Assembly: GCA_025531455.1 (NCBI GenBank)
Contig: JAMYHL010000007.1
Span: 496,001 to 560,000 of the forward strand
DNA length: 64,000 nucleotides
Direction: 5' to 3'
Source: Apiotrichum sp. Y4204
Taxonomy: Eukaryota > Basidiomycota > Tremellomycetes > Trichosporonales > Trichosporonaceae
Shown here: piece by piece, positions 11,521-22,100 of the stretch
Numbering within the stretch: the first letter of the stretch is position 1
Layout of the letters: each line of letters opens with the position of its first letter
Made by a program: the position numbers and the translations under genes
The notes under the pieces: model-generated
What the model was told of the DNA's origin: nothing
The model's database searches: none
Seen by the model: only the letters and a program-made list of their open reading frames with translations

Positions 11521-11798
11521 AGTGTGGGCGGGGCTGGGCGGATGAGCTGATGAATGTGGGACTCGATGGGATGGGCTCGCAGACGCTACATCACCTGCGC
11601 GGAAGTAGGAGTCTTCGCGCAACTTTGTATCATAAGATTAGCACCGTAATTGCACTATGCACGGTATGATAGACTGGCCATGACTTGTGAGGTGACGAAC
11701 CAGTGAGGTCCGTTGTAGTCGCTGTCCACAGCCAGCGATTCTCGCTCAGATCGTTTGCATCGATTATATGTAGAGATCAGACTCGTCTAGATGTTGGT

Positions 11799-12892
11799 TC
11801 ACTCCTTTTTGCGCAGCATACGCGCAAAGAAGCCGGGCTTCTTCTTGCCCTCCTTGCTCTCCTCGCCGTTCTCCTCGCCACCCACCTCGCCGCGCTCGCG
11901 AGTCTCCTCAGCGACCACCTCGTCAACCATCTCCGCCTGCGGCTTTGGTACTTCCTGCACAGGAACGGGCGGTACGTGCGCGTCGAGCTGCGTCGTCTCG
12001 TGCGCCATAATGTTCTCCGCGGCGCTCACCGCATTCTCCCCGCCCTGGCCCTGCGCCTCCGTGCCCTCCATCGGCGTAAACAGGTCCATCACCTTCCCTG
12101 GGCCAAACAGCCGGCTGTACACGTCGTTCGTTGTCGGAAACTTGCAGTCGCCGTCCGCCTTGATCGCGTCGAGCAGGCGCAGCGCGTATGTCTGGCAGTT
12201 GTTCGAGATCAAGTTGTACGCCGCCTGCGTCTCGCGCGTGTTCTCAATGACCATCTCGCCTGGAACGTCAGTAACTGGGTCCAATCGATAGGTTCACCCA
12301 CCTGTCCGCCGGACGGCGTCGTCGTTGAAGCGCGTGTTGCCGACGGGGAACGTCGTCCACTCCTCAATCACGACTTTCTGGTTCGTGTAGATGACGTCAA
12401 AGTTCTCGTCCTGGAGATCAGCATCGCACAGCGCCTCGCCGGAACCCCTCAACCATAACGCCCCAGCGTCCCCTGCTGTCCATCGGCTCCGACTCTTCCA
12501 TTCACTCACCATCCAAAGCTGGTGCGCATATTCACCAACGAGCACGGCCCAATGCTGCGTCGGATCGGGGTACTTGTTGATTTTGTCCGTAATAAGCCGC
12601 CCGAGCGCCGTATCATTCGCAAACCACTTGCCCGCGACGCCGCCGACGGGATGCCACCCGACAAGAATCGGGCGCGGGTGCGCGTTCGTCGACGGCGGTT
12701 CCTCGGGGACGACATTTGGGACCTTGCCGAGGCCCGCGGCGCGCTTCAGCGCGAGCTCGCCCTCGGACAAGCCTTGTTTCCTGCTGTTAGATGGAAAAAG
12801 CGGGAGGCGTACAGGTACCGCGCGGCAATGTCGCGCTTGCGCTCGGGCATGTCGTTCTCTTGAACGGCGGGCTGCTGCACAGCTTCGGCCAT
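11799..12892 (-). CDS. Unknown protein, possible permuted papain-fold (LRAT/PPPDE-like)
   Basis: Four exons: 12892-12819, 12780-12510, 12410-12302 and 12259-11799 (TGA), 304 residues. The middle contains QHWAVLVGEYAHQLW, later SNNCQTYALRLLDAI. A His in an HWAVLVG strand followed by an NCxxxA helix is the arrangement of LRAT, PPPDE and related permuted NlpC/P60 enzymes, where these residues would be the catalytic His and Cys. This reading rests on motif shape only. The C-terminal 80 residues are low complexity, acidic then Lys-rich (KKKPGFFARMLRKKE). No signal peptide or membrane segment is seen. Intron 1 ends in CAGCAG, so one residue may vary. Confidence 0.75.
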
Positions 12893-13879
12893 GGGGGTTG
12901 GAATGTGTGTAGAAATGTGGTGGATGCAATTGTGCAAATGTGTTGCACAACTGGGTAATGGGACGTGTCTGTGCGTTGGTGGTTGATGGTCGATGGGCAA
13001 TGTGTTTGGTTCTAGGCTCGATGCAACGAGTTTGCAGTAAGTCACGCGCAAGGTTGCAGGTTTTGGGTTTTTGCCACCACGATGCGACATTGTCTCCTGG
13101 CTGCGCGCCAGCGCAGGGTCAGAGTGGCCCGAAGCTCGAATGGTGATCGAGGCCTGAGACCATGCATGTGCAATGCCCGCTATCCTGTGATCGATCTGGT
13201 CCTTCAGAACAAAACATGCACATTGTCTGATGCGACCCGGCAGAGGGTGGACGCACGGCGACGTCCTGCAGTGAGTCAGTAGGGCCATAGGGCAGAAGCG
13301 AAACAAACTCAAATCGTGATACACCACTGTGCCACTCCTTCCGCTGCTGTTGCAAGTGATCAAGACACAAGTGAGGACCTTGTGGTCCAGCTGCGACAGA
13401 TGCAACGGCATTTGCTTCTGCTGTGCTATCCATTGTTCAAGGATTGCGGCACTCCGAAGATGCAATGGGAGACGGGATCATCCAGCGATGGGGTGCGATC
13501 TGTGATGGGTAGGCGTCGCATTGGCACCGGAAGGGCTGACGAGAAGCTGGGAGCTGGAAGCTTAGGACCAGACTGGGCAGAATACCATACAGAGCTGTGA
13601 TCAACCTTGCCGCCCTCTTACTGCCCCAAAAGGCTCGCTCTCAACACCACGCCAGGTTATACATCATCGATTACTGGTACGGGGTTTCTCATCAAGGTCG
13701 TAAAGTGTGGATCATGTGCAATGATGAAGGATGGGGTGTAAATGAAAATAAACAAATGAGGTTTCTGCTTTACTTCTGAACAAAGAACTCGTCGGTCAAA
13801 TCGAGTCGAGTCGAGTCGCGTCACAATGTCACGTCCAATAGCTCTGCTTCGAGTTGTGCTGCTTCTGGCTCCACTCCCG
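12893..13879. other. Intergenic region, no gene seen
   Basis: About 990 nt, mostly the promoter of the minus-strand gene 11799-12892 and the 3' flank of the gene at 13880-14656. Small open frames here have no GC3 bias. A short GAGTC repeat occurs at about 13800-13818. Confidence 0.5.
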
Positions 13880-14656
13880 CTATCGCAGCTTGGGCACCTC
13901 GCGCGCAGTGACCGTCGCGTAGCTATTGCGCTTCGCCGTGTTCGGGGGCTGCTCGTCGTCAAGCTCGAGCTCGCCGACAATATGGTCGTCTTCGACGGCG
14001 CAGACGTGCTCCCAGTCGTCGTCCTCGTCGTCGTCTGGTTCGGACGGCACAAGGGCAGGGGTAGCCGGTGCGGGATCCGAGGGGCCAGCGTCTCGCGGGA
14101 GGGAAGCGGGAGTCGACGCCGCAGGGGATGCGGCTGCGGACGCCGGCGTCGACGTACCGCGCCACGGCCAGAACAGTGGCGGAATCTCCACGGGACGCGG
14201 GGCAGTAAGCGGGGGAACAGCGACGTGCGCGTCATCTGCAAGCGCGACGACTGTGGGGCGGGGCACGAAGTCGAAGCCGAGGGCAGATGCGGCGCCGACG
14301 CGCTTCGGGCGCCCGCGCCCGTCCATAAGGCTCGTGAGGGGTACTTCGTGACGCGTCGAGGTTTCTGCTGTCTGCGGGGAGGACGAGGCGGTAGTGGGCG
14401 GGGTCCCTTGGGTGCCTGGGGTGGTGGGGCGCGAGGTGGGTGCGGACCCGGACACGGCGTACGGCGCGTGCATGAGACGCACGCCGCGGAGAGAGTTGGG
14501 CGTCGAGCCGACGGTCAGGCCTGGGAGGAGGGCCATATCTGCGCGGGCGTCGGCGATGAAGGCGTCGCGGCGCGCGCTGGACGGTAGCGGCGGGGAGGGG
14601 CGCGCGGCGCGGCGGCGGTAGTTTGAGTGCGGGATCGGGCGCGGGGGGATGGGCAT
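13880..14656 (-). CDS. Unknown Pro/Ser/Ala-rich protein
   Basis: A single open frame of 258 residues from ATG at 14656. It is rich in Pro, Ser, Thr and Ala, with a basic N terminus (MPIPPRPIPHSNYRRRAARP), a possible short conserved patch FDFVPRPTVVAL, and an acidic patch DDDEDDDWEH near residues 205-215. No signal peptide, membrane segment or known domain. It looks largely disordered. Because there is no intron or recognised domain, the main support is frame length, strong GC3 bias and a sensible start upstream of a pyrimidine-poor but gene-free flank. Confidence 0.55.
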   Translation of the reverse strand: MPIPPRPIPHSNYRRRAARPSPPLPSSARRDAFIADARADMALLPGLTVGSTPNSLRGVRLMHAPYAVSGSAPTSRPTTPGTQGTPPTTASSSPQTAETSTRHEVPLTSLMDGRGRPKRVGAASALGFDFVPRPTVVALADDAHVAVPPLTAPRPVEIPPLFWPWRGTSTPASAAASPAASTPASLPRDAGPSDPAPATPALVPSEPDDDEDDDWEHVCAVEDDHIVGELELDDEQPPNTAKRNSYATVTAREVPKLR

Positions 14657-17600
14657 TGTGGAGTGGATGTATAGCTAGTTGGAGAGTGGGCGGTGTCAAG
14701 ATTGATGGAACGGAGAGTGGTACAAGTATCAGATACGAGACCCGGGACCGGGAGACAAAGAGGGGAGGTGCCAGGCAGGAGAGCGAGCCCACGGGTACGC
14801 TGGTGCCCTTCTGGCTTCCCTCTGTGACGGCGGGAGGAGCACAGGAGCGAGCATACGCTGATACAGTAGTACAGCTAATGCTCTCGTATCGCTGCCCGTT
14901 CGGGTACCCCCGAGAGGCCCCCGAGGACCCCGGAGAAGCATTCAGCATTCAAGCCTCAAGCCTCCAACAGCCCTCGAACGGTGGCCGACGACGACAACAA
15001 CAACGGCAACAATGCACGAGACGCAAGGCACAGCCGTTCTGTACCAGTTGGCACAAAGTAGCCGAGCCGGGTTGGGTGGCAAAGCCCCCCGGCTTGGCCG
15101 GGTGGCAAATTGCATCATCATCACATCCAAACGCCACAGGTGGAAGCCCTCAGGTGTGGTGTTACGTTTGTTGACATGATTCTTGCTCAATTGTCTTCCG
15201 ATCTTCCGTCGGTGCACACGTTCACCAGCTAGCCCCGCTAGCCCCAGGTAATCCCAGATCCCAGGTAGCCCAGCTCCGCGCGCACATGATATGCATGCTG
15301 CCAATGACCTCAACCCCAGCTCCCAGACCCCAGTTCTCAGCACACGCAGCTTCCCAGTACCATCATGTACCCACGGACCATGATTCATGGGCTTCTCGTC
15401 ACCTGGAGTGTCTTACAGGACTGCAGGCATATGAGACCGGCGATGAGACGAGACAGGCAAGACATCGGAGCGGGTGACAGGGTGCGGAGCGGAAGCGGCG
15501 ATGCGGTGAAGCGGTGCTGCAGGTTGTGCCATACCACATTCTACCATTCTTGTTGGCAATTCCTCTAGTGCCGCTCTCGACTTGGTGGCTCGCGGCCCAG
15601 CGCCCAGTCGCGAGGCGACAAACAACAGACTGCAGACGATGGAACAACGGCTCAAACAACAGGCAATTGCACTAGCGGCTGTCAACACCCGTCGTGCGAT
15701 AGGCTCTGCGATAAGCTCTCCCCACACTCCGTTCTTTTTGCCCCAGATGGCCCCGATCCCCAGACCCTGCAGTGGGGAGACTCGGGTATCGGCTGTTCGA
15801 CGCTGTTCCAGGCCGCCCCGGCTTGGTCCGTGCACCATCCATACGCCTGGTCGCGACTCACGATATCGCGATTCTGGGGCCCTATCGGTATCTAGGGACC
15901 CGGGGACCTGGCGATAAGGCATCGCACCTCACGACGAGCGGCGCTGCGCGTTGTTTTGGGAGCTTTGGGGAATTAGAGTTTACATATTGTTCGATTTTTC
16001 TATTGCGCGTGCGACGCGTGCTGTGCGCGTGGAGCTAGTGACTGTGACGCGTCGTACTGGCGTTTTAATCCCAGACAGCCACAGTAGCTGCGAATGTTGA
16101 CGCGGACGGGTCGTCCATACCCTCTGGCCTCTGGTCCCTTGTTGATCCTCTTATCGCACGTTTATGGCTCCAGAACGCACTTACCAGCTGAAAGACCTTG
16201 ACTGAGCTGACCCCCACAAACCCTTCTTTGCACTGACTTGCGCGACAGCACGTTCTTGTCCTGCCCATGTTCGTAATCTTCTTTATCATAAGACATTGTA
16301 CAGTACACCGCGGGAATGCAGGGTCCCTCGGGGCTCCGTTGCGACTATCCTGGGCCGATCGACGTCCGACGAGCTGCCGAGATTGAGCTGCTCGCTGCTT
16401 GCTGTGGGCCTCTCCGCTCCAGCTTCTGGGCACCTGGGTTCGGGTTACGTGAAGAAGGACGTCGATCGCGTCGATCTAGAGAGATCTGGCATTCCACACA
16501 GAACATTCTACTTTCGATCGTAAATCGGTTGCCCATCGGCCCATGTCCCTATATCCCGCAGATCTTTCCCACTACTCAACACCCCGGTACGACGGCCGCA
16601 ACGTAGGACACCACCTTGCGGGGAGCTGGGATTCGACTTCGCGCTCAAAGCTATGCTCCTCGCCGCGAGTCTGACCGCTGACATACTGTAGAGCTATAGG
16701 AAAAGGCGTCGCGAGTTGCGCAACCCTGGAGCTGGCGCGCGCTGGCGCTCGCCTTCAGTTGCGCTTCAGCCGCGCATTAGTCGCGCGACTCGACGCCACT
16801 TCAGACCTCCAGAAAATCTTGCACAGGTGCCAAGTCACACTTCTCGCCATGGCGTCCTTCTCGTCCATTCCAGGCCGCCTCTTGCCACGCTTACCCGCGA
16901 GCCCGTCCACTACTGGGTGCAAGCGATTGCTCTCTCACGTCTGCTAATTTGCCTCTACACACTGACACTAGGAGACATCAGCCATCTCGTCTTTCTCGCT
17001 GGCCGGTCCTCCTCCCGCGATGGACATAGACGCCGCCGTATACGCACTCCGACGGTAAGAAAACTCGGCGTTCACTGGCCACAAACCATGATCAGGAGCA
17101 GTTGTATCCCTCTCGACACCCTCGGTCGAGTCCCACTCGGGCGTCCACCTTGGCGCACAACGCCAGTTTCGGAATACCGGTGGTCTGTGCGCTAGGGATG
17201 CGGTGTGAGACGCACGGTCCCCCGTCCCCGTGTTCCTGCCCTGATCTACAGTGCTCCTCAGATCCCCCGACCTGATCGGCAGCTTGGCGAGGAACGGCTC
17301 CCTTCTGGCGAGTCTGCATACGATAATCGAGGGCGATCTATTCCGCGGATCCTATCGGGACGGGGCGGAGGTGCGCGGATCACTGTCTTGGTGCTCCTAA
17401 GGCAGTGGCCCGGGGGCGACCAGCAGACCCCGAGCCTCCGGGAGATGGAAAGGAGTCATCTGCCATTTCACAGCACAGAGCGTAGCGAAGGGGAGCAAGC
17501 GGCGCATACTCTCGAGACGGGTGCAGTTTAGGGGAGCCATGCTCTGGCTCGAGCTGCGAGACCCCACCAGCGGGTCATTCTCATCGTGCTATCCCACCCC

Positions 17601-17804
17601 CAACGGCGTGCATCCTCTTCATTGAACAAGTCCCATCTCCCAGCTCTTCTTGCCGCTTGTTCCGTATCTCTCACGTGTCGATTATGTATACAAATTCCGT
17701 CTCGTTTCTCTTGGCGGACCCGTCTGCGAACCGCCACAATTCCACCTTGAGAGACAGCCGCCACCATCCAGAGCGAGCTCACAATGGCCCCACTGCGAAA
17801 CCCA
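14657..17804. other. 3.1-kb gene-poor stretch
   Basis: No complete gene could be assembled. Short possible coding pieces occur at about 16849-16915, 16975-17055 and 17250-17390 on the plus strand, but their phases do not join into one frame. Sequence is of intermediate GC with repeats of small words (for example GGGTGGCAAA twice near 15070-15110, and CAGGTA/CCCAG words at 15230-15280). It may hold a decayed gene or untranslated RNA. Confidence 0.4.
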
Positions 17805-18688
17805 CTACGTCCAGCGAGACCCCGCCTCGATCCGCCACTCGGACACCTTGAGGCTGACACGCGTCACGCCCTGCCACTTTCTCCGCCGGCCCCACCACCC
17901 CTTCCGCGCCCAGGTCGCGACATAGCCCTTCTCGCCGGCGCCGGGCGTGCGGCTCCAGAACTCGCCGTGCTCGCTCGGCGGATCGGTTGCAAGTAAAGTC
18001 TCGTACTGAAGTCAGTTTATATTCAAGCTAAGCTGACCAAAGAGACCGAAGGGACTGAAGCTCATTGCCCTCCATACCCACCTCTTCGCGCATCTGCGCA
18101 TCGAGCAGCATGGCCATCTGGCGCTTGCGCGGCGGCAGCTCGGCCCACGGATCCTCCTCGCCGGCTTCATGGCACCCAGGGCTGGCGGTACTCCTCAGTG
18201 TGCTCGGGGTGCTCCGCCCCTCGGAGTGGGGAACCAGCTCGTTCCGGGGAGCAGGGAGCGCATGGAGCGCCACCCCGTTGCCGAGGCTGAGAGTGGGTCG
18301 AGTGGCGAGGCTCGCCTCGCGCCACGCGTACTCGCTCGACCGCCGGCGGGTCCCACGCTGACTGGTGAGACTCAACCGCGAGGGAGTGCCCCCGCTCACG
18401 GTCTCGTATGCGCCTGTTGTCAGCTTGATCTCTCAGTGATTCTGGATGCCGCATCGTGACCATTTCACCCCGTCCTGGACAGGAAGAATGGATACTTACA
18501 CTGGATGCGGCGTCGCTGCCGCTCGCTCAGTTCCGCTGTCGTCAGCTCTAGGACAGCGCTCACGCGAGCCAACGTAACTAGCACATGCTGCCGGGGATGA
18601 GAAGGATAGCTGGGCCCTCGCTGTACTCACTCTCCTTTCCTCCCGCAAGGTTGCGTTGTCGTACGCTCGAGTTCATCGTCATTATCAT
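17805..18688 (-). CDS. Unknown protein with Trp-rich C terminus
   Basis: Four exons are inferred: 18688-18631, 18577-18500, 18413-18082 and 18005-17805 (TAG), 222 residues with continuous phase. The N-terminal part RVSAVLELTTAELSERQRRR looks helical; the middle is Ser/Arg/Pro-rich; then ELPPRKRQMAMLLDAQMREE, and a Trp-rich end with KGWWGRRRKWQGV and VSEWRIEAGSRW. No known domain was recognised. Three in-frame Met codons (18688, 18682, 18676) precede NSSVRQRNL, so the start is uncertain. Support is the good splice sites (CTGAC branch motifs) and the recovered open frame. Confidence 0.6.
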
Positions 18689-18695
18689 GGTCAGT

Positions 18696-18715
18696 TGTGT
18701 GTGTGTGTGTGTGTG
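18696..18715. repeat. (TG)10 microsatellite
   Basis: Ten TG units sit just upstream of the start of the gene 17805-18688, so in its 5' leader or promoter. Confidence 0.9.
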
Positions 18716-19118
18716 GCAAACAGTAAGTTCATGATGGACAATGTCAGTTGCATCGCATCGACGCCCCCCGTTGCTCGCTCTGTGCCAATCTGTGTCAGTC
18801 TGTTGGGTCTGGATCTGGGTCTGAACCTCTAAGAGAAGCAAAGCCAGTGTGCACGAGCATTCTGCTTCGAGGACACTGGGCGTCAAAGCCTCCATTCCAC
18901 GGATCAATCTGGGCCGTTTCCACGGAAACGCACCCATTGTCAGCAGTCAGTCAGTCTGTTCCTCAATGCCGCCCTCAATGCTCATGGATGTACATCTCTC
19001 ACTATAATGCATGTAAGTATGGCTGCGTCCAGCGCAGCGCTTATTCTACTGTACTACCTAGGTTTCTCTGCGGAGACAGAGGGGTAGAGGAGTAATTGTC
19101 CGTATGAGTGTAGATCGC
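18716..19118. other. Intergenic region
   Basis: About 400 nt between the promoter of the gene at 17805-18688 and the 3' end of the large secreted protein gene. It has no coding signature. Confidence 0.5.
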
Positions 19119-22100
19119 TTACTCAACAATCTCGTCGCCAGGCTGGATCTCGTCGTCCTCGACCCACATCTCGTCCCACACCTCCTCACCATCGCAGATC
19201 TCGGTGGTCGAGGGCTCGGGAGCAGCGGTGGTGGGGAACGCGCTGGTGGACGCGGGCGAAGTGCCAGTAGCCGTGGGCTGCCAGTCAGAGGTGGAGCCGG
19301 CGGGCTGGGGCGAGGAGCTGGTCATCGTGGGCTGAGCAGTGCTGCTCGAGGTCCACGACGAGGTTTGCCAGTCGCTAGAGGAAGTCGCCTCGCTAGAGGT
19401 GGTGGTCGTGGGCTCAGCAGACTCAGACTCGGACTCTGAAGAGCTGTGGTGGTGGCCATGTCCGTGACTATGTCCGTGACCATGTCCGTGGCCGTGACCC
19501 TCACCCCAGAGACCGTTGTTGTCGGGAAGCGACACCGTGATCGAGAGCGAAGGGCTGGGGCTGGCCTCCGAAGAGGAAGGAGCAACCGTCGCGGAAGGCT
19601 CAGCCGAAGACTGGGACGCGGACTCAATGGCGGAGGACGAGGCGCTCACAGAGGGCTTCGACGACTCGGTGGCGGAAGACGAGGGGATGTCGGATGAAGA
19701 GGGCGACTCAGTGACGGAGGGGCTGGGAGCCGGGGTCGATGAAGCCCAGACGGTGCTGGTCCTGGTCTCGTTGACGGTGGTCCACTGAGTGAGATACTCG
19801 GTGGCAATGCCATTCTCGTTCTCCTCGACCGACGACGTGGGGGAAGGAGCGACAGATGAAGACTCAGCGGCCGACTCGGTCGCAGAAGGCAGAGCCGAGG
19901 TCGAGTTGCCGGGGAGAGACGAGGTCTCGCTCGGCACGGGGACGCTGGTGTTGCTCGGTGCAGCAGTCTCCGAAGGGCTCGGGACCTCGGTGGTGTTGCT
20001 GGGAGCGGCGGTCTCAGAGGGAAGAGGAATCTCAGTCGTGTTGCTCGGGGCGGCGGTCTCGGAAGGAAGCTCGGTCGTGTTGCTGGGAGCAACAGTGGAC
20101 GAAGGGACAGGAGCCTCAGTCGAGTTGCTGGGGGCAGCAGTCTCGGAAACGATAGGAGCGGAAGAAGAGGCAGAAGCCGTCTCGGAGGGAAGGGGGGCTT
20201 CAGTCGAGCTGGCAATAGAGGTGGTGTTGGTGGGAAGAGCGGTCTCAGTGCCGTTGCTAGGGGCAGCAGTGGCAGAAGGGAGCTCAGTCGAGTTGCTGGT
20301 AGCGGAAGGAACCTCGGTCGAGTTGCTGGGAGCAGGAACCTCGGTGGGCTCAGCAGTGGCCGAGGACTCAGCGGAAGACGAGGGCTCCGCGGTGGTCGAG
20401 GGCTCCACGGAGGACGAAGGCTCAGCGGTAGCGGAAGGCTCCACGGTAGCGGAAGGCTCAACGGACGCGGAAGGCTCAACGGACGCGGAAGGCTCAGCGG
20501 ACGCGGAAGGCTCAGCCGAAACCGAGGGCTCAGCCGAGGGCTCAGCGGAAGCGGAAGGAGAAGGCTCAACCGAAACCGAAGGCTCGGCGGACGCCGAAGG
20601 CGAGGGCTCAACGGTGGCGGAGGGCTCAGCCGACGCGGAGGACTCAGCAGAGGGCGAAGGCTCGACAGAAGTGGTAGACTCGACAGGGGCGGACTCGGTC
20701 GGCGAGGGCTCAGCAGAGCTGGTGGCGGAAGGCTCGGCCGAAGTCGAGGACTCGATGGGGGCCTCAGTTGTGCTTGAGGGAGCGGCTGTGGGAAGGTCAG
20801 TAACGGAAGTCTCAATTGAAGTCGAAGTTGTGGACGTGATGTCCGAAAGCGATCCGGAAGGCTCAGAGGAAGCCGTAGGGGTCGGCTCCACGGAAGCAGA
20901 AGTCGAAGACTCCTCAGCGGTGGTGGAAGGCTCAGTCGACGAGGTGGACTCGGGAGAGGGCTCAGTAGAGGTCTCCGAAGGGACGACGCTGTTCTCGGCG
21001 GAGGGAGACACGATGAAGTGAGGAGGGTACGAGGGCTTGGGAACAGCAGGCACCGAAACGGTAGATTCAGGCACAGCTGTCTGGATGTCGGTAGCCGAAG
21101 TAGGAACCTCCGAAGAGTTGGTCGCAGTGGGGGCCGCGGTCTCCGAGGAGCCGGTCTCAGTGGGAGCAGCGGTCTCCGACGAGTGGGTCTCAGTGGGGGG
21201 AGCGGTCTCCGCAGCGTCGGTCTCGGTGGGGGCAGCAGTCTCCGAAGAGTTGGTCTCAGTGGGGGCAGCGGTCTCCGAAGCGTCGGTCTCGGTGGGGATA
21301 GCAGTCTCCGAAGAGTTGGTCTCAGTGGGAGCAGCCGAGGTGGACGCAACTTCAGCGCTGGGGACTGCCTCAGTGGTTGGGACAGCCTCAGCCGCCGAGG
21401 GAGTCTCAGAGGTCACCTCAGGGGTAGGAGCAACCTCGGCGGAGGGCGCCGACTCGATGTCGGAGGTAGCTGCGGGGGGAGCGGTCTCAGAGTCCGACTG
21501 GGCAGGAATGCCAGTCTCAACCTCAGGAAGCAAAGGCTCAGTGGCGGAAGCCTCGTCGGTTGGAGCAGGGGCAGCAGTGGAGTCGTCAGACGAGCTGCTT
21601 TCCGTGGGCGAAGGGGTATTAATGTCCGAGGACGAACCGTTGTCCGTGTTCGTGGGAGCTGGTGTGTTGTCGCCATTGTCAGTAGTGGGGGTATCCTCGG
21701 GTGCGTCGGTGGTTGTGGGGGCCGGGGCGAAGTTGTCGTCGGTGGTGGTCGGCTCGGGAGCAACGTTGGATTCAGTGGGGAGCGGCTCGGTCACACCGTC
21801 GCTGGTGGGAGCGGGCTCCTCAGCGGGGGTTTCGGTCGGAGCAGGCTCAGACCAGTTGGTGTCCTCGGTGGGAGCAGGCTCAGACCAGTTCGTGTCCTCA
21901 GTGGGAACAGGCTCAGACCAGTTTGTGTCCTCGGTCGGGGCAGGCTCGGTGTTGTCGACTGAGGGAGCGGGCTCCTGAACGTTGTCCGTGGTGGCCGGAG
22001 GCGGGTTGGCGGCGTCGATTGTGTGGGTCGGGTTAGTCTGGGTCGTAGGCGCAGGGACCGGGGCTTGAGTAGTGGTAGCCTCGCCGATCACGTTGGCGCT

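Noticed and set aside
13119..13433. 104-codon minus-strand frame in the 12.9-13.9 kb gap
   Set aside because: No start context, no GC3 bias and no domain.
19789..21978. Plus-strand frames of 300-410 codons rich in Glu/Gly/Ser
   Set aside because: They mirror the tandem repeats of the minus-strand secreted protein; no signal peptide and no independent start context.
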